Shown one piece after another: positions 44,458 to 53,418 of a stretch of 53,418 nucleotides of DNA. Made by a program: the position numbers and the translations under genes. Origin of the DNA: Chlamydiales bacterium. Its GTDB lineage: Bacteria; Chlamydiota; Chlamydiia; Chlamydiales; VFKH01. How positions within the stretch are numbered: position 1 is the stretch's first letter; each line of letters begins with the position of its first letter. The notes beneath the pieces are model-generated. The model was not told where the DNA came from, made no database searches, and worked only from the letters and a program-made list of their open reading frames with translations. Where the stretch lies: assembly GCA_031292375.1 (NCBI GenBank), contig JARLHF010000038.1, positions 1 through 53,418 on the forward strand, read 5' to 3'.

Positions 44458-47400
44458 ATGAAATACCTGCGTCTTCTTTTTTTGCTACTGTTCATTCCCT
44501 GTTTTCTTCATGCATATGACAGAGAAGCAAGCAAAGATCTTTTTGACAAGGTTGTTGTAGAATGGAAGCTAGCTGAAACATTAATTAAGCAAGTTAATAA
44601 TCTACATGCAAGTCAGCATGACAGGCGTATTCCCCTTCTTAATGAAGCTATTGCTGCTTGCAATAGAGCCATTGGGCATTGCGATGCGTTTTTCAAAGAC
44701 TATTCAAAACAGCCTGAAAAAAAACGAAAAGAGTCATGGCGAACAGAGATGAAGAGTGCATTTCAAGATGCTAAGGAAAAGTGCTCTTCTCGAATAAGCT
44801 CTTTAGAAACCTCCATTAGAGATATCATCTCTACAAACTTAGCCTTTGATAAAGCAAGTACCTATCTTCAAGAGGCTCAAAAGAGGGCAGTTCTTGCAGA
44901 AACCAAGAACAGGGAATGTCCTCGCAATTTAAATAATGTAGATGTAGTGGTTGCAGCACTTATTGAAATTGCTAAACTCTATGAAGAGTCTGCCGATTGC
45001 ATGCAAAAGGCTCTATCCTATATTGCTATATGTGGAAATGAAAATGATAAGAAATGGCTAAAAAAAGAGGAAGAAACTTATCTAGAAACTGCTGATAAAT
45101 ATAGAAAAGAGGCCCAAGAGTGGCCAAAAACTGTTCTTGATCAGAAAGTGCTCTTGAAAGAGAGGCTCTTGGCATTAAGAAAAGAATGCAATCTTCTTGA
45201 AGAGAAGGGCCTAAAGCGCAGCTCTTATGATGTGCAAAAGCAGATTCTATTCATTTTAGAGCAACTCTCAAAGGGCTTAGGTGAAGAAGTATATAAAGAT
45301 GAAATTACAGAGTTAAAGGTATTATGTGCGCTCTATGAAACAGATGCTGATAATAAGCGTTTAACTAAAAACACTCAAACACTTACTGAAGAAGAGTTTA
45401 GAAGGAGAGAGAATGTAAGAAGAACACATTTTTATGAAGAAAAGCTTGTCTTCCCTGAATTGTTTCTTCCAAGCTTAGCACCAAATGTTGTGTGTCCCTT
45501 TTCTATACCCTTAGATGGGCAAGTTTCGAGAAAAGAAAAAAGCTTTACACTGTATACAGAACAATTTTATCGCTTTTTAGTGCAAAGCGACTTTCCTGCA
45601 ACGGAACTGCTTGTTAAAATAGGTAGAGAAGGAAGTATTGTTTATGAGGAAATGATCACATTGCCCCTCAAGAATATTCTGAGCTGGGAGCAATATGTTA
45701 GAGATGATGGAATGGTTTTTATTCCTGAAACAAGGCTAAAAACCGAGTTTGGAATAGATTTGCGCATTAGCTTTGTCTTCAATCCTAAGTGTAACTTCTC
45801 CATGATCATCACACAAAAAGTGACTTGTCCAGATCACCAACTTTCTTTTTCTCTAAATGATGGAATTATCCTGTATGAAACTAACTTTTTAGTGCCACCT
45901 CCTTGGCAACTGAGCCTGCTCTGCAAACCCTCTTTGTCAAATATAGACATACCAATAGGTAAAAAAGATCCTTTTGTAACATTTTCTATGCCAGGAAACT
46001 TAGACCCAACTTTTCTCTCAGAGCAGGTCCATTTCCCCCTTCTTGATCAATTTGTAAGCGAGCTTCAATGCGACCCTATGGCACTTTCTGGATATGTCCA
46101 AAATGAGATTGCCCTTGTAGACCCTTTTCTATCGCAAGATCAGGGAGTTTTTTTAGCTCCAGAAATTCAAAGAAGCGCCTATAGAACTTATTTAGAAAAG
46201 CAGGGCTCTCCTTGGGAGCAGTGCCAGCTTCTTGTCTATCTTTTACGAAGAGCAGGCCATAAGGCCCTTTATGCTGAAGGAGGTCTTTCTATACTGCCTA
46301 AGACCTTTGTAGAAAAGATGCTCTTTACAAGCCTTCCAGAAGGCCTGGAAGAGGGATCGCTTAAATATCCTTTTGTTCTTTTTTCTAATGGAAAAGAATG
46401 GATCACACTCTTTCCTTGGATCAAAGAGATGCAAGTGAATGAAGGGTATGATTTATATAACTGTATGCCAGAAGAGTATGCAAGTGCAGATAGGTGGATC
46501 TTACACTATTTAAAAAGCGATGAAAATATTTTAAAGCATATAGGCCCTGATGGAAATGATACGGCAGGTGTGCTTTTCGTGCGTTTTGTAGAAGAAGAGC
46601 TTAGAAGGCAAGGGCTCTCACTTATGGATGTTGGTGTTCAGCGCATTCAACTTAAAAAGCAATTTACTTCGTGGCATGATTTTCCTCGCCCCACCCTTAA
46701 AGGAGGTGTAAACCTCACAGACTCTTTAAAGGATTTGAAAGTATTTGCAACAGTCCAGATAGAAATCTCTTCTCGAGAAAACCCTCAAAAACAACTATCC
46801 TATGTTTTACCACTGGCAGATTTAGACTGCAACGCACTCTCTTTACGTTTTTCTGCTAGCAAAGAAGGTTGTCATAACTTTCATGTACGTATTGCAGAAA
46901 AAGAATCGATTCTCACTTTAGATGCTACAGATCAATTAATAGATATTAAGATAACATCAGAGGCTATTATAGGAACAGAGCTCTCTAAATTATCTCAAAC
47001 GCTTTCTTTTGCCAAAGGCACAAGCGCAGCACTCTGTTTTTATTTTAGTGGAGCAAGCCCTCAATTAACATCTCAAGTTTATGAGCAATTTGTAAAAGAA
47101 AAAGAAGATGCAAGACGTGTGCATGCGCTTCTTACCTTTGTTGGCACTTCCTATTTTGAAAAATGTGGCCGTATAGAAAATATACTTGCTGATCTACATA
47201 AAACAAGACCTATGACAGCTCTTGCCTTTGGCCTTGCCAAACTCTCTCCCGACTCATCAAAAGGCCCTATCAAAGCAGAGCCTGATTTGACACTACCTCA
47301 AGTAGATATGTTTTGGTTCAAATCTCGCCCACTTACGTCATCTGCTTGGAATCAAGAAATTCATACAGCCAATAGACAACTTAGATCTCTTACAACGGTA

Positions 47401-50400
47401 GATGCATCTTCTAATGAGCACCAGATCTTAAAAGAGGTCTTTAAAGACCCATGCCCCATCTCTACAGTAAAACTTTTGCAATTAGCACATCTACAACACA
47501 AGAAAAATGGATTATTAGGAGAGGGTTTTATTATCTTTACACCCTCCTCTTTTGAGTCAGCAGAAAATATACCTGAAACGGCACAAGCGCTCTATTTTTC
47601 TCACCTGGAAAATTTAAACCTTCATGATGTACAAACATCCGCTCAAAGCGGATGGGATATTCTTAAAGATCTACTTGGAAAAGATAATCTTCTTAGTAGC
47701 TGGAGTTATGCTTATATGACTCCAGGTAAAGTTCAAAGCCTAGATGGAACCTACAAGGAAGTAGGCGGTCTCATTTTGAATCCCAACACACAGTACGCTC
47801 TACTTACTGGTAACAACTTATTATTCCACGGTGGGCTTGGCTCTCCCTTGCCAAAGAACTTTACGACGCCCAAAGCCATTAGTGAATGGGATCTTGTCCT
47901 TACAAATCATGGCTATGCATTAGATTTTCCACCTTCTAAGACTACATTTGACTCTGATTCTCTCACACCTCTACCTATCACAACAAAGTGGAGCTCTGAT
48001 GTAAGAGCAGAGCATAAAACGAACATACATACTGTAGCAGACCCTATTGATGTTGTAAGTGGAGCCTTTTATATTGATGAAGTGGATCTTAACTTGCCAG
48101 GACCCTTTCCTTTTGAAATACGTCGTAATTACAATAGCCAAAATCCTCTCTCTTGTGACTTTGGATCTGGTTGGAAATTGAGTTTAAACCCCTATCTTGT
48201 CGAACAAGATGGTAAACTATATGCAGCTGAAGCAGATGGCTCAATTATCGTCTATAGTTACAATCAAGAAAATTCTTGCTGGCAAATATCTTTCGAAGAT
48301 AATCCCGATCTTTGCAACTTTAGCCAAAAAGGTGTAGGTGGTCTTGCAAACCCATTTCATGCCTATATTAAAGACAACATACTTTATGGAACAGATGGTT
48401 CGACAAGATATTTTGAAAATGGCTTGCTTAAGAAATGGGTCGATGCCAAAGGATGCACACTTATATTTTGTTATAATGAAAAGCACTTATCTCGTATTGA
48501 AAACTTTGTAGGTGACTTTTTAGGCTTTCACTATAATCATGAAGGCAAAATCTCTGAAGTCTATGCTAAAGATGGCAGAAGAGTCTCTTACAACTACGAT
48601 GCACAAGATAATTTAATTCAGGTAACACTTCCTAATAACGCTATCATCTCTTACGAATATGATAGATTGCACCGTATCATCAGAGAAACTAAACCTCAAG
48701 GAAAGCTGCTAGAAAACATCTATGATGATCAAGGAAGAGTAATTGAGCAACGCACCCCTATGGGTCTGCAACAAGAGCTAATTGCAAGCGTTAACTTTAC
48801 CTATCAAGAGGGCCTTACAACGCTAACAGATGCTGGTGGCGCTCAAACAATCTACAAAATCTTCCAAAAACAGATCTACAAAACTATAGATCCTTTATGC
48901 CGCCAAACATACACTTCATGGTTTATAGACGAAAAAACCTGGTTTGACCCATTAACAGAGAGTGTTAAAGAGTATAATGAACCTGGCGCTTGGCCAAAAA
49001 GCTTAAAGTCCACTACGGATAAACGCGGCCTTACCACTTCCTATCTCTACGATAAAAAAGGTAATCCTATAGAGATTACCCTTCAAGGAGAAGACCTTAC
49101 AGGTAATGGAGATGGATCCATCACCAAAAAACTTACCTATAATAAACGAAACCTCTGCATTCAAGAAGAGATCTTACATCAAAAGACTCTAAGCATCTAT
49201 CTTAACGATAAGCCTCTGCCCGCTAGAATAGAAAAATACATAGGTAATAAACTTCTCTCTTACATAGATCTTAAATACAATCATCTTGGCCAAGTATTAA
49301 TAGAAGATTACTCAGGTGCTATAACCAACTGGGAATATAATATCAGTGGACTTCCTATTAAAAAAATACAATATTCAAATACAAATGATCCAGACATTGT
49401 TACAGAATATACCTACAATCACCAAGGTCAATGCATCCAAGTCATCTCTACAGATAGCTATCAACAAAATCGCTACGACATTATGGGGAATATACTAGAG
49501 TCCAAGGTATTTTCTCTCAATCACACACTACTCTCTGCTATCCACATAGGCTATAACCTCAATAACCAGCCTATCTGGAGACAAACAGCTAATACACAAA
49601 ATACTCTCTACCTAGATTATCACGCTTCAGGTCTTCTAAAAGCCAAAAGACAAACACTCAACTCAAATACTGCCTACACTCTCTATGAATATGATTCTAG
49701 AGGCAATTTAATCCAAGAAGTTGATCCAAGGGGCTCTTGCACCTATCGCGATTATGATCTTCTTGGAAGAGTTCAATGTGAAACAAGAGAAGAATGCTCT
49801 ACTCTTTTCACTTATGAGTCTGGAGGACTTCTTGAAAGCGTGACTTCACCCTCAGGTGCAAAAACAATGTACCTCTACACTACCAATGGTCTTCTAAAAG
49901 AGGAGATCTATCCTGATGGAACAAGAAGTGCTATCATTTATGACTTCTTTGGAAGACCTGTCCAGGAAACCAAAAATAATATCACCTGGAATATTACCTT
50001 TGATGATTTAAATCGAAAAGTAATACGCACCCATCTAGAAACAACAGAGGTTCAAGAGTTCGATGCAAGGGGAAACCTCATTAGCTTTACTGATGCTGCT
50101 GGCTATACGTTAAAGAGAACGTACGATGCATTAAATCGCCTAAAAAGTGAAACGACTCCAAAGGGAGAGTCTACCCATTGGAATTATAATGAAAGCTGTC
50201 ACATTTGTACACTTCCTAGTAATGAGCTAAAAGGTGTGCGCTATGAAGGGAGCCGTGTTGTAGAATCGATAGCTTGGAATGCCCAAAGAGAAATTATTGC
50301 ACATTCCACAAACGCTTACGATCCCCTCACAGATATTCAAACGCTTACTCAAGGAGATATAATTACCCAAACGTGGCTGAACCCTCTTGGACAGCCCCTG

Positions 50401-52803
50401 AAAATACAGCAAGGAGATATCGTTACAACTTATAATTATGATACCTCTGGTAATTGCATAGCCTTTACTGAAGGCGATGCACGAACCACCTATCAAACGT
50501 ACGATGCATTAAATCGCCTAATTCAAAAAGAACTTCCCGATGGCAGCATACTGGATTATGCCTACGATACAGATTCTAACCTGATTGAAACTCATCTTCC
50601 TAACCATGTGTCCTGGAAAGCGCGTTACGACTCTATGGGAAGAAAATGTTCTGAAGAGTTACAAGCAAAGGGATGCACATCTCAGCATTGGGAATATACT
50701 TACCTTGATGGACGCCTCATACAATCAAAAGATCCTGAAGAGCGCATTCATGCCTTTTCCTACAATCCTCAAGGAAGGCTTATTCAAGAAGATGTTGAAC
50801 ACTCTCAGCGTAAATACACCTACGATCCTCGTGGATTATGCACTTCTGCTCAGCAGCTACAAAATAATGAGCACTCCCTGATAGAGCGCTCTTACGACTG
50901 TGATGGGAACCTCACACTAGAGTCCATTTACCTCAATTCCACTCTCTTACAACAGACTCATCAATCCTGGACACCCTCTACAAGATACCTAAAAATAGGT
51001 GATCATGAGCGTCAATTTACTTACCAAAATAATCAGCTAGTACATGTTGCAACCCACCACACCTACTATGCTTATACCTATAATCTTCAAAATACCCTGC
51101 AAAGCAAAAAAAGTCCCTTAAGCACTACAACCATTGAGTATAACAGATCCTCTCTTCCACAAACAGTATCCACAAACTCTTGCCAAGAATCCCTCGCCTG
51201 GGATCACTCTGGCAAACTCATTTCCTATTCCTCTCCTAAACAACAAAAGCAATTTACCTATACACTTCAAGGCTACTTGCAATCTGCAGGCCCACAAAGC
51301 TATCAATTCGACTTTGGATCTACCGGCACAGGCATATGCACTTCATCTCCTACTCAAAGTATATCCCAAAATGACTTAGATCCCTTTGGAAGAGTCATCC
51401 ATGATCAAAACACTCTAATCACTTACGATTCAACAGGGCAAGTCACATCTCAAAATCAAAAACACTTTGAATGGGATCCTTGGGGAAGACTCACTTCCAT
51501 CACTGATGATACCTTTACCTGGAAAGCTTCTTACGATGCTTTTGGAAGACGCTTGCAAACTCATTATACACCTGCTTATCAACCGACCCTTACCACAACC
51601 TCATTCTATGATCCCGAAACAGAGTTTCAAGAAATTGGCGTCCATTTTGACAACAAAATATTCTGGAAGATCTATGGCCCCAATTCCTGCGATGCCGTCC
51701 ATGACAATACTGGAACATCTCTCATTCTAGTCCACAATGCTCTTGACCAGCTTTCAGAAATACTCTCTCCAAGCACAACTCATTCCATTACTCAACCACC
51801 ATCTCCTTACGGCCCTCAAACTCTAACACCTCCTCCCACAGATCTCTTGACCTACGCTCAATCCCTAACATGGCATAGCCAAACACAAGATCCCACAGGT
51901 CTCATCTGGATGGGAACTAGATACTATGATCCCAAAGTAGGCAGATTCCTAAGTCCCGATCCCGTAGGCCACCCCATTGCCCTCAATCTCTATACTTACG
52001 CCAACGGCGATCCCATCAACTATTTCGATCCCGATGGCCGCTGCGCCTCTTACGTCTACAAAACTACATCAGAAACAATTATTAGCGGCCTTAGCAGCCC
52101 TCATTTTCACGGTGCAATGCAAACCATTGGAGGTGCTATAGAAACAAGTATTGGTGTTGGGATAACCTATGCAACCTGCGGTTTTGCAGCTCCCGTGGGA
52201 TGTGCTATTATAGCTCATGGCCTGGATCAAACTGTAGCAGGACTACAAACAGCTTTCTCTGGACGGCATCACTCTACATTATCAGAGCTAGCACTACGAC
52301 AAACCGGCGTGTCAGCCAATACAGCATCATTAGTCAACAATGGTGTAAGCCTCCTTACTACCATGGGTGGCAGTGCCATGCTCCAAGGTACACGAGGTAC
52401 TGCTTTAGCGGCACTTCGATCGCCTTCAAATTTTAAGATGAATTTTATTCAAGAAAATGAACAAATTCTATTTGGACAAAAGTCTGTAAGTGCATTTTTT
52501 TCAGAAACAGGGACTTTTCAATCGCAGCCTATTTCAAAGATAGTTCAAGGACTCAAAAATGGGACGATTTCATCTGAGGCACTTCCACTAGAAATAGTTA
52601 TACGTAATGGACAAAAAATTACACTAAATAATCGTTCTCTTTTAGCCTTAAGAAGGGCTAAAATGGAACCGCAAGTAATTATTGATAGAACAGGAATGAA
52701 AAATTTTGAACTTTTGCTAAACAAACACCTTAAGGACAATCTTCCTAGCAATACTATTAAAATACGAGGAGGTCCTTCGGGAACTTCTTTGATCAATCCA
52801 TAA
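44458..52803 (+). CDS. Exported RHS/YD-repeat polymorphic toxin
   Basis: The 2781-residue protein begins with a signal peptide (KYLRLLFLLLFIPCFLHA) and a helical region to about residue 330. A beta-rich part follows, then a transglutaminase-like helix (WEQCQLLVYLLRRAG, about 585) without a clear catalytic Cys. At about residue 1195 the RHS entry domain starts (VADPIDVVSGAF...LPGPFPFEIRRNYNS). It is followed by 1300 residues of YD repeats (YDxxGNLI/YDxLGR) that form the shell, and ends with the core boundary DPTGLIWMGTRYYDP...PDPVGHPIALNLYTYANGDPINYFDPDG. The last 250 residues are a pre-toxin hydrophobic segment (about 2550-2605) and a variable tip. The cleaved tip would be the toxin. It could act on the host or on neighbours. 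Confidence 0.9.
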   Translation: MKYLRLLFLLLFIPCFLHAYDREASKDLFDKVVVEWKLAETLIKQVNNLHASQHDRRIPLLNEAIAACNRAIGHCDAFFKDYSKQPEKKRKESWRTEMKSAFQDAKEKCSSRISSLETSIRDIISTNLAFDKASTYLQEAQKRAVLAETKNRECPRNLNNVDVVVAALIEIAKLYEESADCMQKALSYIAICGNENDKKWLKKEEETYLETADKYRKEAQEWPKTVLDQKVLLKERLLALRKECNLLEEKGLKRSSYDVQKQILFILEQLSKGLGEEVYKDEITELKVLCALYETDADNKRLTKNTQTLTEEEFRRRENVRRTHFYEEKLVFPELFLPSLAPNVVCPFSIPLDGQVSRKEKSFTLYTEQFYRFLVQSDFPATELLVKIGREGSIVYEEMITLPLKNILSWEQYVRDDGMVFIPETRLKTEFGIDLRISFVFNPKCNFSMIITQKVTCPDHQLSFSLNDGIILYETNFLVPPPWQLSLLCKPSLSNIDIPIGKKDPFVTFSMPGNLDPTFLSEQVHFPLLDQFVSELQCDPMALSGYVQNEIALVDPFLSQDQGVFLAPEIQRSAYRTYLEKQGSPWEQCQLLVYLLRRAGHKALYAEGGLSILPKTFVEKMLFTSLPEGLEEGSLKYPFVLFSNGKEWITLFPWIKEMQVNEGYDLYNCMPEEYASADRWILHYLKSDENILKHIGPDGNDTAGVLFVRFVEEELRRQGLSLMDVGVQRIQLKKQFTSWHDFPRPTLKGGVNLTDSLKDLKVFATVQIEISSRENPQKQLSYVLPLADLDCNALSLRFSASKEGCHNFHVRIAEKESILTLDATDQLIDIKITSEAIIGTELSKLSQTLSFAKGTSAALCFYFSGASPQLTSQVYEQFVKEKEDARRVHALLTFVGTSYFEKCGRIENILADLHKTRPMTALAFGLAKLSPDSSKGPIKAEPDLTLPQVDMFWFKSRPLTSSAWNQEIHTANRQLRSLTTVDASSNEHQILKEVFKDPCPISTVKLLQLAHLQHKKNGLLGEGFIIFTPSSFESAENIPETAQALYFSHLENLNLHDVQTSAQSGWDILKDLLGKDNLLSSWSYAYMTPGKVQSLDGTYKEVGGLILNPNTQYALLTGNNLLFHGGLGSPLPKNFTTPKAISEWDLVLTNHGYALDFPPSKTTFDSDSLTPLPITTKWSSDVRAEHKTNIHTVADPIDVVSGAFYIDEVDLNLPGPFPFEIRRNYNSQNPLSCDFGSGWKLSLNPYLVEQDGKLYAAEADGSIIVYSYNQENSCWQISFEDNPDLCNFSQKGVGGLANPFHAYIKDNILYGTDGSTRYFENGLLKKWVDAKGCTLIFCYNEKHLSRIENFVGDFLGFHYNHEGKISEVYAKDGRRVSYNYDAQDNLIQVTLPNNAIISYEYDRLHRIIRETKPQGKLLENIYDDQGRVIEQRTPMGLQQELIASVNFTYQEGLTTLTDAGGAQTIYKIFQKQIYKTIDPLCRQTYTSWFIDEKTWFDPLTESVKEYNEPGAWPKSLKSTTDKRGLTTSYLYDKKGNPIEITLQGEDLTGNGDGSITKKLTYNKRNLCIQEEILHQKTLSIYLNDKPLPARIEKYIGNKLLSYIDLKYNHLGQVLIEDYSGAITNWEYNISGLPIKKIQYSNTNDPDIVTEYTYNHQGQCIQVISTDSYQQNRYDIMGNILESKVFSLNHTLLSAIHIGYNLNNQPIWRQTANTQNTLYLDYHASGLLKAKRQTLNSNTAYTLYEYDSRGNLIQEVDPRGSCTYRDYDLLGRVQCETREECSTLFTYESGGLLESVTSPSGAKTMYLYTTNGLLKEEIYPDGTRSAIIYDFFGRPVQETKNNITWNITFDDLNRKVIRTHLETTEVQEFDARGNLISFTDAAGYTLKRTYDALNRLKSETTPKGESTHWNYNESCHICTLPSNELKGVRYEGSRVVESIAWNAQREIIAHSTNAYDPLTDIQTLTQGDIITQTWLNPLGQPLKIQQGDIVTTYNYDTSGNCIAFTEGDARTTYQTYDALNRLIQKELPDGSILDYAYDTDSNLIETHLPNHVSWKARYDSMGRKCSEELQAKGCTSQHWEYTYLDGRLIQSKDPEERIHAFSYNPQGRLIQEDVEHSQRKYTYDPRGLCTSAQQLQNNEHSLIERSYDCDGNLTLESIYLNSTLLQQTHQSWTPSTRYLKIGDHERQFTYQNNQLVHVATHHTYYAYTYNLQNTLQSKKSPLSTTTIEYNRSSLPQTVSTNSCQESLAWDHSGKLISYSSPKQQKQFTYTLQGYLQSAGPQSYQFDFGSTGTGICTSSPTQSISQNDLDPFGRVIHDQNTLITYDSTGQVTSQNQKHFEWDPWGRLTSITDDTFTWKASYDAFGRRLQTHYTPAYQPTLTTTSFYDPETEFQEIGVHFDNKIFWKIYGPNSCDAVHDNTGTSLILVHNALDQLSEILSPSTTHSITQPPSPYGPQTLTPPPTDLLTYAQSLTWHSQTQDPTGLIWMGTRYYDPKVGRFLSPDPVGHPIALNLYTYANGDPINYFDPDGRCASYVYKTTSETIISGLSSPHFHGAMQTIGGAIETSIGVGITYATCGFAAPVGCAIIAHGLDQTVAGLQTAFSGRHHSTLSELALRQTGVSANTASLVNNGVSLLTTMGGSAMLQGTRGTALAALRSPSNFKMNFIQENEQILFGQKSVSAFFSETGTFQSQPISKIVQGLKNGTISSEALPLEIVIRNGQKITLNNRSLLALRRAKMEPQVIIDRTGMKNFELLLNKHLKDNLPSNTIKIRGGPSGTSLINP
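52050..52440 (+). other. Pre-toxin hydrophobic segment of the RHS protein
   Basis: After the core boundary (PDG) the protein enters a Gly/Ala-rich hydrophobic stretch (GAMQTIGGAIETSIGVGI...GLDQTVAGLQTAF) and an amphipathic part (ELALRQTGVSANTASLVNNG). This pattern is frequent in chlamydial and other polymorphic toxins just before the toxic domain, and may aid membrane passage. Confidence 0.55.
52441..52803 (+). other. Variable C-terminal toxin tip of the RHS protein (ParB-like nuclease pattern)
   Basis: The last roughly 120 residues read SVSAFFSE, ISKIVQGLKNGTI, LPLEIVIRNGQKITLNNRSL and LLALRRAKMEPQVII. The order of a serine start, an isoleucine-leucine helix, a strand and the T-L-N-N-R-S-L motif resembles ParB/sulfiredoxin-type domains used as toxins. 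This is pattern matching from memory, without a search. Base composition drops to AT-rich relative to the YD-repeat core, which is a common mark of exchanged tips. Confidence 0.45.
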
Positions 52804-52822
52804 GATAAAAATACGAGGAACA

Positions 52823-53203
52823 ATGAAAATTAAAGAAATAAACATTCCTGCTGCGGGAACATGGGCAAGAGATTGTGAGTTAATACGCTTGTCTGATTAC
52901 AAAGGTTTTAGTTTAGCTTATCATAAAGATGAAGATGATACCTATTGGAATATGAAATTTGAAGGGATTGTGGCATACAAGGTAATTACTGAAGAATTTT
53001 CAACAACTGGGTATTTAATAAATTTACCGGTGGAAGGCGCGTTTTTTGAAATAATAGATTCTCCTTGGATACATGAATTTGGTGAACACCATGATAGAAT
53101 TCTCAATAAATGTAAGCACTATATTTTTCAATTTTATGATGAAACACTAGAAGTAGTGGCTCAGAATTTTGTTGTTGAACAACTACAAGGAAAACCTATA
53201 TAA
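52823..53203 (+). CDS. Candidate immunity protein for the RHS toxin
   Basis: The 126-residue product starts 19 bases after the rhs stop, with ACGAGGAAC as a ribosome binding site. I do not recognise its family. It has no signal peptide or membrane segment and is acidic (YHKDEDDTYWN, EFGEHHD), with strand patterns (FSLAYHK, GYLINLP, AFFEIID, HYIFQFY). A small acidic cytoplasmic protein directly behind a toxin tip is the classic position of an immunity gene. An orphan hypothetical gene is the alternative. Confidence 0.6.
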   Translation: MKIKEINIPAAGTWARDCELIRLSDYKGFSLAYHKDEDDTYWNMKFEGIVAYKVITEEFSTTGYLINLPVEGAFFEIIDSPWIHEFGEHHDRILNKCKHYIFQFYDETLEVVAQNFVVEQLQGKPI

Positions 53204-53260
53204 AATAACGCCAGCTCGATTTTCAACTATCTGCTAATCAATAACTTGAATAGTTAAAAC

Positions 53261-53284
53261 ACGGAGACGCGGAGACACGGAGAC
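53261..53284. repeat. Three tandem copies of an 8-bp unit (ACGGAGAC-like)
   Basis: ACGGAGAC, GCGGAGAC and ACGGAGAC follow each other without gaps. The GC-rich unit stands out from the AT-rich surroundings. Slippage or a remnant of a longer array is possible. Confidence 0.7.
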
Positions 53285-53314
53285 TTATAATTTATCATTT
53301 ATGATGCGGTCCAA

Positions 53315-53418
53315 TTCACCCACATAGGTTACAGTTTGATTCACCAACATAGGTAACAGTTTTGTCTTTATGAGAGATAAAAATTCTAATCTTAAAGACA
53401 TAAACTGATTCACCAACA
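53315..53418. repeat. Direct repeats suggestive of an insertion-sequence end
   Basis: TTCACCCACATAGGTTACAG starts at 53315, TTCACCAACATAGGTAACAG at 53340, and a third copy (TTCACCAACA) at 53409 runs off the window. The first two are spaced 25 bp apart with a GTTTGA-type link. Short repeats of this kind are found at ends of some DDE transposase elements, but no transposase is visible here. Confidence 0.5.

Larger units (their letters stand above)
53204..53418. other. Right-edge intergenic stretch with short repeats
   Basis: No coding region is supported. It holds an 8-bp tandem repeat and copies of a TTCACCAACATAGGTAACAG-like motif (both listed separately). It probably leads into a mobile element beyond the window. 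Confidence 0.6.

Noticed and set aside
44274-44495. Small minus-strand frame (73 codons, or 61 from an ATG at 44459) between the HIT gene and rhs
   Set aside because: It ends next to the HIT start and begins on the rhs start codon. It has no recognised domain and no clear ribosome binding site. It could be a real small gene, but nothing beyond being open supports it.

Overview
The window reads as chromosome of an environmental (chlamydia-like) member of the Chlamydiota. It is AT-rich and carries several neighbourhoods that, from memory, match Chlamydia: rpsB-tsf-pyrH-frr beside a tRNA-Gly and an oversized PBP2; secA-psd next to mnmE and nth; a eukaryote-type UDP-sugar pyrophosphorylase followed by gpsA; and an mcsA-mcsB pair. 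A signal-peptide beta-barrel protein looks like a small relative of the chlamydial major outer membrane proteins. The RHS protein, the large passenger adhesin, the secreted tyrosine phosphatases and the polysaccharide-export genes point to Simkania/Rhabdochlamydia/Parachlamydia-like lineages rather than Chlamydia itself. The family assignment is inference.

Layout. 1-6438 (-): the N-terminal 2146 codons of a giant repeat adhesin that runs off the left edge. 6524-10194: an exported GT2 glycosyltransferase, a 405-bp intergenic region with MITE-like inverted repeats, dxr, a strong hairpin and an outer-membrane barrel. 10224-13693: tRNA-Lys, tRNA-Glu, the translation operon rpsB-tsf-pyrH-frr and tRNA-Gly. 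13801-21256: PBP2 convergent with a Wza-like/Wzc-like pair. 21406-23869: the methionine importer metNIQ. 23873-25511: three operator palindromes and a tripartite hipBST toxin-antitoxin operon. 25482-27690: two paralogous exported or membrane tyrosine phosphatases. 27917-41288: housekeeping genes (secA, psd, mnmE, nth, ruvA, ruvC, a coiled-coil gene, a heptosyltransferase, a UDP-sugar pyrophosphorylase, gpsA, nnr). 41324-44270: mcsA, a degenerate mcsB and an exported HIT-like protein. 44458-53203: a 2781-residue RHS toxin with a candidate immunity gene. 53204-53418: short repeats that look like the edge of a mobile element.

How the genes fit together. The core genes are ordinary for an intracellular bacterium: isoprenoid precursor synthesis, translation, Sec secretion, recombination, tRNA modification and lipid synthesis. 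The accessory genes are aimed mostly at the envelope or the outside: adhesin, exported glycosyltransferase, barrel, export pair, phosphatases, HIT protein and RHS toxin. The most interesting items are the hipBST operon with its triple operator, the RHS toxin with an AT-rich tip and candidate immunity gene, the nested repeat structure of the adhesin, the degenerate McsB and Wzc kinase domains, and the tandem phosphatases, one of which carries an inclusion-membrane-like hydrophobic segment.
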